From: Bacillota bacterium
GTDB taxonomy: Bacteria; Bacillota; Clostridia; Oscillospirales; Acutalibacteraceae
Assembly: GCA_023401495.1 (NCBI GenBank)
Contig: JAEXDU010000167.1
Span: 1-11,583 of the forward strand
Length of the DNA: 11,583 bases
Direction: 5' to 3'
The notes below the pieces were generated by a model. That model saw only the letters and a list, made by a program, of their open reading frames with translations, was not told the DNA's origin and did no database searches. Each line of letters starts with the position of its first letter. The stretch's first letter is position 1. The position numbers and the translations under genes were made by a program. Below are positions 1-5,422 of the stretch, piece by piece.

Positions 1-324
1 GCTGAGCAGTAAGCCCGCCAGCTGAACCAGCAGTCCCATCAGGGTTCTTCCGGCCAGAGCACTTCCAGCGTTAGCAGCATGAATTCCAAGGCTGAGCAGG
101 AAGCTCGTCAGCTGAACCAGCAGTCTCACCAGGGTTCATCCGGCCAGAGCACTTCCAGCGTGAGCAGCATGAATTCTGCGGCTGAGCAGGAAGCTCGTCA
201 GCTGAACCAGCAGTCTCACCAGGGCTCGTCCAGCCAGAGCACTCCCAGTGTGAGCAGCATGAATTCTAAGGCTGAGCAGGAAGCCCGCAAGTTAAACCAG
301 CAGTCCCATCAGGGCACATCCAAC
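1..324 (+). repeat. 90-bp tandem coding repeats (30-residue units)
   Basis: Four tandem units of 90 bp are visible: a partial one at 1-78 (first 12 bases outside the window), full ones at 79-168 and 169-258, and a shortened last one at 259-324. Each full unit encodes 30 residues beginning MNS(K/A)AEQEAR and ending in a Ser/Gln/Gly-rich linker. The units differ mostly at synonymous third positions, so the peptide is being conserved rather than the DNA freshly copied. The first unit has TAA at 10-12 where the others have GAA, in the same frame. Confidence 0.9.
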
Positions 325-327
325 TGA
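79..327 (+). CDS. Glutamine-rich 30-residue repeat protein, gamma-type SASP-like; probably the 3' part of a disrupted gene
   Basis: This 82-residue reading frame is made of two full and one partial 30-residue repeat. Each repeat has a core AEQEAR(Q/K)LNQQSHQG followed by a Ser/Gln linker. The core resembles the repeat core of Bacillus gamma-type small acid-soluble spore proteins (SspE: AQQVRKQNQQSA). Those proteins are stored in the forespore core and degraded at germination. The TEFASE-like germination protease site of SspE is not visible here. The ATG at 79 lacks a Shine-Dalgarno sequence, and the same frame and repeat continue upstream to position 1. The true gene therefore starts outside the window and is interrupted by TAA at 10-12, either a nonsense mutation or a sequencing error. 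If translated as drawn, the product would rely on reinitiation. Assignment to SASP is by repeat resemblance only; another Q-rich spore or surface protein is possible. Confidence 0.45.
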   Translation: MNSKAEQEARQLNQQSHQGSSGQSTSSVSSMNSAAEQEARQLNQQSHQGSSSQSTPSVSSMNSKAEQEARKLNQQSHQGTSN

Positions 328-337
328 ATATTCTATG

Positions 338-380
338 AAATGCCCCTGTCCGTAATGCTTGAATACGGACAGGGGCATTT
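338..380 (+). terminator. Rho-independent terminator of the repeat gene
   Basis: A perfect 17-bp inverted repeat (338-354 with 364-380, core TGCCCCTGTCCGTA) closes a 9-base loop 10 bases after the stop codon. Only a short, broken T-run follows. Position and stem strength make it the terminator of the upstream repeat gene. Confidence 0.8.
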
Positions 381-442
381 CTATTTGTAAACCAGCCGCC
401 GACGATAAAGGTGGAGCCCCAAGCTTTCGCGGGCAAAAGGGC

Positions 443-494
443 AAAAAAACTCCTTTTGATGCTTCCGGCAGATGCGGGAAAACATCAAAAGGAG
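443..494 (-). terminator. Rho-independent terminator of the tandem P-loop ATPase gene
   Basis: A 12-bp inverted repeat (450-461 with 483-494, CTCCTTTTGATG and its complement) encloses a 21-base loop. On the minus strand the stem is followed directly by seven T residues (449-443). It lies about 75 bases beyond the minus-strand stop codon at 570, as expected for that gene's terminator. Confidence 0.75.
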
Positions 495-569
495 GGTATT
501 CAAAGAGGAATGAATCAGGGTTCAGCACATACTCAATAGGGATACAAGCATATAGTTATAGCAGTCCAG

Positions 570-1667
570 CTATTTTGCCAGCGCCAGAATCTGTTCGCAG
601 ATTTCTTCTTCCTTTTGCTGTACGCGCTCAAAGTCCATATGCGGGATGTAGTGCCCCTCCAGCTCATCATGCAGCTTTTTCGTTTGGGCAAGTGCTTTTA
701 AGGCTTCGTTTAGCAGTGTATCAAATGTTTTGGAGTTGAACTCTGTCGCATCCTTCTGCGGTTCGGTCAGCGCGGGGTCGATGTACTGCGTCAGATCCAG
801 TATCGTCTGGCGGCGGCCTTTCAGCTCGAAGCCGTCTTTCTCCGAAATAAACGCCAGCTTCAGTTCGGGAATCAGCACATGTTCGATGCGCGTCTCCGGC
901 GTAAGCGGGGAGTAATACAGCTCGACGTCCAGTCCGCGGAATATCGCCTCGTCGGTCACTTTTTTCAGCATTTCGTTCACGCCGACGCCCCACAGGCTCC
1001 GGATGGAATACACCTTGTCTGCGCTGTTCGCCAGCGATTCCAGATGATTGACAACACCCGATGGAGTGATGGCACTGGCAAACAGACGGCGGGTTTTGCC
1101 CAGCCTGCCGGTTACCGCCACCTTCGCCAGTTCGCTGTCGATGATCCGCTGCGCCTGTAGAAGCGGGCCGGCTTTGTCTGTTGCGGATTCGAGCGTCTCT
1201 AAAATGTCGTCCATCAGGCATTTGGCCGCCGCAAGGTATTGATAGGCATGCTTGTATTGCCGCTTGATATCCACGTTGATGCGAATGATGTCATCATGGT
1301 TCTGGCGGATGGCTTCCCCGTTCCAATACTCGCCCAAATTGATGATCTCGCCCACAGCGGCGGGGTACACCGGGTCGGTGACATGTGGGGCCGTGCCGTC
1401 GATGAGCGCTACGCCCAGCGCCGGAATCACCAAACAATCCAGCGAATCCGGGTCCGACGCGCAGTGCATGTATTCAAGATCATATCCTTCCAGCGACATC
1501 CGCTCGCCGATGCGCTTTAAAAATGTAGATTTGCCCACGCCGGGGCCGCCTTTCAGGCAATAGATACGCCTGGCCTTTGTCGGCGGCAATATATAGGCGA
1601 AATAAGAGAAGAAGCCTTGGCTGCTGTTGTTTCCGGGGAACATGTGACGAATCAGATTTTCTGCCAT
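570..1667 (-). CDS. Tandem P-loop ATPase of the PRK06851-like family
   Basis: The 365-residue product is a cytosolic P-loop NTPase with no membrane segment or signal peptide. The Walker A motif GGPGVGKST is at residues 40-48, and a Walker B-like hydrophobic strand (VALID) is near 86-90. The second half repeats the fold. Residues 217-275 align without gaps to 33-91 (shared Y, GVG, LK, G-D-E, IP-L and A-I positions), but the P-loop equivalent at 224-232 reads SLWGVGVNE, with the catalytic lysine replaced by Val230. One half probably binds nucleotide and the other does not. The C-terminus (310-365) is charged and helical. I recall this family mainly from spore-forming Firmicutes, without an assigned function. 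The ATG at 1667 was chosen because GAGGTG lies five bases upstream; a TTG at 1682 would add five residues with no ribosome site. The gene is single, with its own terminator at 443-494. Confidence 0.8.
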   Translation of the reverse strand: MAENLIRHMFPGNNSSQGFFSYFAYILPPTKARRIYCLKGGPGVGKSTFLKRIGERMSLEGYDLEYMHCASDPDSLDCLVIPALGVALIDGTAPHVTDPVYPAAVGEIINLGEYWNGEAIRQNHDDIIRINVDIKRQYKHAYQYLAAAKCLMDDILETLESATDKAGPLLQAQRIIDSELAKVAVTGRLGKTRRLFASAITPSGVVNHLESLANSADKVYSIRSLWGVGVNEMLKKVTDEAIFRGLDVELYYSPLTPETRIEHVLIPELKLAFISEKDGFELKGRRQTILDLTQYIDPALTEPQKDATEFNSKTFDTLLNEALKALAQTKKLHDELEGHYIPHMDFERVQQKEEEICEQILALAK

Positions 1668-1709
1668 AGTAGCACCTCGCAATACTTACAGTATGTGTAT
1701 TTTTCCTTT

Positions 1710-1737
1710 ATCATACTATGCATGGTCGGTATGCCCA
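1710..1737 (-). promoter_or_regulatory. Candidate promoter of the tandem P-loop ATPase gene
   Basis: On the minus strand, TGGGCA (1737-1732, 4 of 6 to TTGACA) and TATGAT (1715-1710, 5 of 6 to TATAAT) are 16 bases apart, about 45 bases before the ATG. A forespore sigma factor is also possible for a spore-associated gene, and I see no clean match for one. Confidence 0.3.
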
Positions 1738-1945
1738 GTACCTATATTCTGAAAAATAAATATCTCGATGGATCGGGCTTTGATGACAGGCAGTGTCCGT
1801 TGTTTAACAGGATCAGCGTCGCTCTGCCACGCGGCTATTATGATTCGGCCAGCCAAAATTTGCATATTCAAAAACCGACAGGCAATAATAGTGACTGATC
1901 AGAAGTTCATGCATATGGTGAAATTTTAATATAGGATGTGATACT

Positions 1946-2182
1946 ATGACAAACAGAGAAATCGGGAGACTTTTAAACTTGTTTGAAGTGGGGGAAGCAA
2001 CGGGACACAATCTTATTTTATCCAAGAAAAGTCCTGTTGTTCACAAAGTAAGTGAAGAGAATATTCAGGAGCTTCTTGAAAAACATGTCATCTCTAAAAT
2101 CAGAGAGGGGCAGGCCGGAGAAGATCAATACATGATCACAGAATTGGGTCTGAGAGTCAGAAACGGGCAGGCAGAGGTTTAA
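1946..2182 (+). CDS. Small winged-helix-like protein of unknown function
   Basis: The product is 78 residues, charged and soluble, with no cysteines or membrane segment. Residues 37-72 have the pattern of a winged-helix C-terminal half: a helix (ENIQELLEKHVISKI), a turn rich in Gly/Glu, then a strand and the phrase YMITELGLRV, which recalls the Y-x-(I/L)-T-x-x-G motif after the wing in MarR/PadR-type folds. A complete recognition helix is not evident, so DNA binding is only a suggestion. The ATG follows AGGA at 1933-1936 with nine bases of spacing. It is monocistronic: the divergent P-loop ATPase gene begins 278 bases upstream on the other strand, and a strong terminator overlaps its own stop codon. 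I do not recognise the family. Confidence 0.65.
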   Translation: MTNREIGRLLNLFEVGEATGHNLILSKKSPVVHKVSEENIQELLEKHVISKIREGQAGEDQYMITELGLRVRNGQAEV

Positions 2183-2203
2183 CTTCTGCTTGCCTGTTTT
2201 TTT
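2164..2203 (+). terminator. Rho-independent terminator overlapping the gene's 3' end
   Basis: A 13-bp stem (2164-2176 with 2184-2196, three G-U pairs, otherwise perfect) closes a 7-base loop and is followed by seven T residues (2197-2203). The stop codon TAA at 2180-2182 lies within the loop, so the left arm is coding sequence. Confidence 0.9.
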
Positions 2204-2243
2204 AGCCAAAGAAGGATAAGCTGTGTTTTCCAAAAATCTCCCC

Positions 2244-2258
2244 ACCCCCCTGGGGCAT
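2244..2258 (+). promoter_or_regulatory. Candidate CsoR-type copper operator
   Basis: ACCCCCCTGGGGCAT has the C-tract/G-tract form of copper-sensor CsoR operators (TACCCCnnnnGGGGTA type). It sits five bases before the -35 box of the copper-storage protein gene. The outer half-sites are only partly palindromic, so this is a candidate supported by context. Confidence 0.4.
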
Positions 2259-2262
2259 ATTG

Positions 2263-2290
2263 CTGACAGAAAGCGATTGATACACATAAT
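2263..2290 (+). promoter_or_regulatory. Candidate promoter of the copper-storage protein gene
   Basis: CTGACA (2263-2268, 5 of 6) and CATAAT (2285-2290, 5 of 6) are separated by 16 bases. Transcription would start near 2297, giving a leader of about 50 bases. Confidence 0.5.
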
Positions 2291-2348
2291 ACAACGTCAT
2301 ACGTGAACACTATCAGCATCAATGATTCCAAAAAGGAGATGTCTGTCT

Positions 2349-2687
2349 ATGAGTATTGTGGGAAAACCTCTTAACAATGATCAGAAATGCATCGATGCCT
2401 GCCTTCGCTGCTTTCAGGCGTGCCATGAATGCGCGGTTCTTTGCCTGCAGGAGCCGGATGTGGCACAAAGAACGAATCATATCGGCATGATGCTGGAATG
2501 CGCAGGTTTCTGCCAGGAAGCAGCGTGCCTGATGACCATGAACGCAAAGCATGCAAAAGAGATGTGCCAGCTGTGCGCCACGGTTTGCGAGGAATGCGCA
2601 ACAGGCTGCGCTCAATTTAAGGATGAGCATTGTCAGCAGTGCGCCGATGAATGCCGCAAATGTGCCGCGGAATGCAAGGCCATGTGA
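2349..2687 (+). CDS. Four-helix bundle copper-storage protein (Csp3-like, DUF326 family)
   Basis: This 112-residue protein contains 19 cysteines, at 14, 18, 21, 25, 28, 32, 51, 55, 60, 73, 76, 80, 83, 87, 95, 98, 102, 105 and 109. Most form CxxxC or CxxC pairs that would line one face of amphipathic helices. This is the hallmark of Csp copper-storage proteins, in which cysteines inside a four-helix bundle bind many Cu(I) ions. There is no Tat or Sec signal, so it should be cytosolic and of the Csp3 type, serving copper storage or detoxification. The ATG at 2349 is preceded by AAAAGGAG (2331-2338) with ten bases of spacing; an ATG at 2322 would add nine residues ahead of that ribosome site and is unlikely. 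It is a single gene flanked by its own candidate promoter, a CsoR-like operator and a terminator. Length and cysteine count fit the family. Confidence 0.88.
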   Translation: MSIVGKPLNNDQKCIDACLRCFQACHECAVLCLQEPDVAQRTNHIGMMLECAGFCQEAACLMTMNAKHAKEMCQLCATVCEECATGCAQFKDEHCQQCADECRKCAAECKAM

Positions 2688-2704
2688 ATGATGAATCGCT
2701 GATC

Positions 2705-2744
2705 AGATAAAAAGGAACCGTCATGTGACGGTTCCTTTTTATCT
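2705..2744 (+). terminator. Rho-independent terminator of the copper-storage protein gene
   Basis: A 19-bp perfect inverted repeat (2705-2723 with 2726-2744, core GGAACCGTCA) has a run of five T residues in its right arm. It begins 17 bases after the stop codon. Because the outer stem is A/T-rich, it could work in both directions. Confidence 0.88.
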
Positions 2745-2863
2745 TCTGAACGATCGCTCATCGGGTGGGGAATCTGCATTTTTCTGATTGACCAATTTGT
2801 GAAATTTTTTGCAAAGAATTGATGAAAAGTGGAAATGGATTTCTTTGATTTTATTCATAAGTG

Positions 2864-2892
2864 TTGACAAGCCTGGGATAAAGTTGTAAAAT
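2864..2892 (+). promoter_or_regulatory. Strong sigma-A-type promoter upstream of hppA
   Basis: TTGACA (2864-2869, perfect) and TAAAAT (2887-2892, 5 of 6) are 17 bases apart, the ideal spacing. The stretch upstream (about 2800-2860) is A/T-rich, as for an UP element. The predicted start is near 2899. It is the best promoter in the window, and what follows is not a gene but a terminator. Confidence 0.8.
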
Positions 2893-2898
2893 TAGCAC

Positions 2899-3008
2899 AA
2901 TTCAATATTTCAAATTCCGGTTGGGCAGATGTTCATCATATGTTGATATCTGTTTTCAAGATTTGTAGCTTAGGGTGGAGGCTTCGTAAGAAGCTCCCAC
3001 CCTTTTTT
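2899..3008 (+). ncRNA. Candidate short RNA or attenuated leader upstream of hppA
   Basis: From the promoter at 2864-2892 to the T-run at 3003-3008 there is about 110 bases with no ORF carrying a ribosome site. It ends in an intrinsic terminator. A 10-bp arm (CTGTTTTCAA, 2950-2959) inside this transcript is complementary to 3012-3021, just past the terminator. A read-through transcript could therefore fold into a larger structure. It could be a stand-alone small RNA or the 5' leader of hppA controlled by termination. I do not recognise a known riboswitch class. Start is predicted from the promoter only. Confidence 0.45.
2973..3008 (+). terminator. Intrinsic terminator between the promoter and hppA
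   Basis: A 13-bp stem with one A-C mismatch (GGGTGGAGGCTTC at 2973-2985 with 2990-3002) has a GTAA loop and is followed by six T residues (3003-3008). It works only on the plus strand. It sits 236 bases before the hppA start and after a strong promoter, so it ends a short RNA or attenuates hppA. Confidence 0.8.
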
Positions 3009-3094
3009 GTATTGAAAACAGTATGTCTGCATCAACGAGAAAGGGGGCTTCTGCTGGCTGACGCTGACAATCCGTGTACATAACTCTTGTGACA

Positions 3095-3190
3095 ATGATT
3101 CCAAGATCAATGTTTTTGCTTTCCGCAGCATTCCGGATTGTTGCGGGAATTTTGCTGCCTTTCATTGATTTTGAATTCATTGCCGGGTAA
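3095..3190 (+). CDS. Possible 31-residue hydrophobic peptide upstream of hppA
   Basis: An ATG at 3095 opens 31 codons reading MIPRSMFLLSAAFRIVAGIL and continuing hydrophobically to a TAA at 3188-3190. The peptide could form one membrane segment. There is no Shine-Dalgarno sequence before the ATG, so translation is doubtful, and the hydrophobicity may only reflect T-rich second codon positions. It ends 53 bases before hppA. The rest of the 556-base stretch between the copper-storage gene and hppA holds only the terminators, promoter and putative RNA listed separately. Confidence 0.15.
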   Translation: MIPRSMFLLSAAFRIVAGILLPFIDFEFIAG

Positions 3191-3243
3191 AGAGTTTCTG
3201 TTCTCCATAGTTCGGAAGGAAAAATGAAAAGGAGTGAACCCCC

Positions 3244-5328
3244 ATGCAAAATCTGTTTTGGGTTGGTTTCGTCGGATTTATACTCGCTGTCTTTTTTGCT
3301 TACCTGCAAAGAAACCGGGTGATGAGTTACTCTGAAGGAACCGAGAAAATGCAAAAAATAGCCGCGTCGATCCGTGAAGGTGCAAACGCCTACTTAAAGC
3401 ACCAGTATTCTACGGTTGCAAAGGTGTTTGTCGTGGTGTTCCTTGTCCTGTTGGCAATGGCCTTTGGCACCAACGGGCAAATGCTTTCTAAATTTACCCC
3501 CTTTGCCTTTTTAACGGGCGGCATCTGGTCGATGCTCGCTGGCTTTATCGGAATGAAAATTGCGACCAATGCCAACGCCCGTACCGCACAGGCTGCCTCT
3601 GAAAGCCTGAACAAGGGCCTGCGCGTCGCGTTTTCCTCGGGTTCCGTCATGGGCTTTACCGTGGTGGGATTGGGAATTCTGGATGTTACCATCTGGTTCC
3701 ATCTGCTGCACTATGGCTTTGGCATCACCGACGCCACTCAGCTGGGGAACATCATGGTAATGAACGGCATGGGCGCTTCCTTTATGGCGCTGTTTGCCCG
3801 TGTGGGCGGCGGCATCTATACCAAGGCGGCCGACGTGGGCGCCGACCTGGTCGGCAAGGTGGAGGCCGGTATTCCGGAGGATGACCCCCGCAACCCTGCC
3901 ACGATCGCCGACAATGTAGGCGATAACGTCGGCGACGTGGCCGGAATGGGCGCCGATCTGTACGAATCCTATGTGGGCTCCATTCTGGCGACGTTCGCGC
4001 TGGCCGCCGCTGCCGGTTACGGCTTTGAGGGGATGCTTCTGCCCATGCTGCTGGCGGTGTGCGGAATCGTATGCTCCATCATCGGCTCTTTCTTTGTCAA
4101 AACCAAAGAAGATGCGACCCAAAAGTCTTTGCTGACCTCGCTGCGTACCGGTACCTATCTGGCCGCCGGTCTGTCCGCGATTGTCGCGGCTCCTCTGACT
4201 TATTACACGGTGGGGAATTGGGGCGTTTATGTCGCCATTCTCTGCGGCCTGATCGGCGGCTGCGCCATCGGCTACTTTACGGAATACTATACCTCCGACA
4301 CCTATAAGCCGACCCAGGAGCTGGCCGCCTCGTCCGAGACGGGTTCGGCCACGGTGATCATCGGCGGCTTGTCCTTGGGAATGCGATCCACCGCCGCTTC
4401 CATCATCATCGTCGTTATTGCTGTCATCATCAGCTTCTTCGCCTCCGGCGGAGCGGTCAGTTACAACATGGGCCTGTATGGAATCGGCATTTCTGCGGTT
4501 GGAATGCTCTCTACGCTCGGCATCACCCTCGCTACGGACGCGTATGGCCCTGTGGCGGATAACGCGGGCGGTATTGCAGAGATGGCGGGGCTCCCCGAGC
4601 AGGTTCGGGAGCGCACCGACGCGCTGGATTCCCTGGGAAATACCACCGCAGCGACCGGAAAGGGCTTTGCCATCGGTTCCGCTTCGCTGACCGCATTGGC
4701 TTTGCTGGTGTCTTACGTGAACATCGTAACGGAGAAGGGCTTCACCATGAACCTGTCTCTGACCAATCCTACGGTTCTTGTGGGGCTGTTCATCGGCGCC
4801 ATGCTGGCGTTCGTATTCTCTGCCTTTACGATGAGCGCGGTTCAGGTTGCGGCGCAGTCCATCGTGATGGAGGTTCGCCGCCAGTTTAAGGAAATCGCCG
4901 GGATTATGGAAGGCAAAGCGGAGCCCGATTACGCCGCGTGCGTCAGCCTTTGTACCAAGGGTGCTTTGCGTGAAATGGTCGCTCCCGCGCTCCTTGCCAT
5001 CATTGTTCCGATCGCTGCCGGATTGGTTTTGGGCGCGGAAGGCGTGGTCGGTCTGCTGGGCGGCGTGTCCGTGACCGGTTTTGCGATGGCCGTGTTTATG
5101 TCCAATGCCGGCGGCGCATGGGATAACGCCAAAAAGTACATCGAGGCCGGGCACCACGGCGGCAAGGGTTCCGACTGCCATAAGGCGGCCGTGGTAGGCG
5201 ATACGGTTGGTGATCCCTTCAAAGACACCTCCGGGCCGTCTTTGAATATCCTGATCAAGCTGTGCTCTACGGTTTCTATCGTGTTCTCCGGTTTGATCCT
5301 TTCCTTTAATCTGTTGGGTCTGATGTAA
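3244..5328 (+). CDS. hppA: Membrane-bound ion-translocating pyrophosphatase, K+-dependent type
   Basis: The 694-residue polytopic protein couples hydrolysis of pyrophosphate to pumping of H+ and/or Na+ out of the cytoplasm. The substrate-binding loop DVGADLVGKVEAG starts at D197, followed by the aspartate cluster D223/D227/D231. The second cytoplasmic site, NAGGAWDNAKK from 621 and VGDTVGDPFKDTSG at 651-664, is intact. About 16 hydrophobic segments fit the family, as does the length. In GNTTAATGKG, A469 and G472 match the Ala/Gly pair of K+-dependent enzymes; K+-independent ones have Lys/Thr. E241 in DLYESYVGS sits where Na+-pumping enzymes carry their gating glutamate, so Na+ or mixed Na+/H+ transport is plausible. 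The start follows AAAAGGAG at 3227-3234. It is monocistronic, behind a promoter and an intervening terminator, and ends at a bidirectional terminator. Confidence 0.96.
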   Translation: MQNLFWVGFVGFILAVFFAYLQRNRVMSYSEGTEKMQKIAASIREGANAYLKHQYSTVAKVFVVVFLVLLAMAFGTNGQMLSKFTPFAFLTGGIWSMLAGFIGMKIATNANARTAQAASESLNKGLRVAFSSGSVMGFTVVGLGILDVTIWFHLLHYGFGITDATQLGNIMVMNGMGASFMALFARVGGGIYTKAADVGADLVGKVEAGIPEDDPRNPATIADNVGDNVGDVAGMGADLYESYVGSILATFALAAAAGYGFEGMLLPMLLAVCGIVCSIIGSFFVKTKEDATQKSLLTSLRTGTYLAAGLSAIVAAPLTYYTVGNWGVYVAILCGLIGGCAIGYFTEYYTSDTYKPTQELAASSETGSATVIIGGLSLGMRSTAASIIIVVIAVIISFFASGGAVSYNMGLYGIGISAVGMLSTLGITLATDAYGPVADNAGGIAEMAGLPEQVRERTDALDSLGNTTAATGKGFAIGSASLTALALLVSYVNIVTEKGFTMNLSLTNPTVLVGLFIGAMLAFVFSAFTMSAVQVAAQSIVMEVRRQFKEIAGIMEGKAEPDYAACVSLCTKGALREMVAPALLAIIVPIAAGLVLGAEGVVGLLGGVSVTGFAMAVFMSNAGGAWDNAKKYIEAGHHGGKGSDCHKAAVVGDTVGDPFKDTSGPSLNILIKLCSTVSIVFSGLILSFNLLGLM

Positions 5329-5345
5329 CAGAATCGATAAAAAGG

Positions 5346-5384
5346 GAGCGGGGTACTGACTTTATGAAAGTCAGTACCCCGCTC
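5346..5384. terminator. Bidirectional terminator between convergent hppA and tgl
   Basis: An 18-bp perfect inverted repeat (5346-5363 with 5367-5384, core GAGCGGGGTACTGACTTT) lies between the hppA stop at 5328 and the tgl stop at 5423, which converge. A short T-run follows on the plus strand, and a CCCTTTTT run follows on the minus strand. It can serve both genes. Confidence 0.85.
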
Positions 5385-5422
5385 TTTATTGCTATAATAG
5401 CGAGAACCCCGTATTGAATCAT

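Noticed and set aside
292..528. 78-codon minus-strand frame
   Set aside because: It covers both terminators of this region and has no ribosome binding site or recognisable motif.
359..739. 126-codon plus-strand frame
   Set aside because: It begins inside a terminator loop and runs antisense into the 3' end of the ATPase gene.
721..1221. 166-codon minus-strand frame
   Set aside because: It overlaps the P-loop ATPase in another frame on the same strand and has an Arg-rich shadow composition.
1617..1898. 93-codon plus-strand frame across the divergent intergenic region
   Set aside because: It starts antisense within the ATPase gene and lacks a ribosome site; the region is better explained as promoters.
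2899..3008. Fluoride riboswitch upstream of hppA
   Set aside because: Considered because fluoride inhibits some pyrophosphatases, but the conserved GGNGATGG-type start and pseudoknot elements are not seen.
2950..3021. Inverted repeat CTGTTTTCAA flanking the leader terminator as ends of a tiny mobile element
   Set aside because: The enclosed 52 bases are mostly a terminator hairpin and there are no flanking target-site duplications, so an RNA structure is the simpler explanation.
2956..3354. 132-codon minus-strand frame upstream of and into hppA
   Set aside because: It spans the plus-strand terminator and the hppA ribosome site and start, and I see no family motif. A decayed gene remnant cannot be fully excluded.
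3511..5181. 556-codon open frame on the minus strand
   Set aside because: It lies wholly antisense to hppA, whose product matches the pyrophosphatase family over its full length. The frame gives a low-complexity, Gly/His/Arg/Gln-rich sequence typical of a shadow frame in GC-rich DNA.
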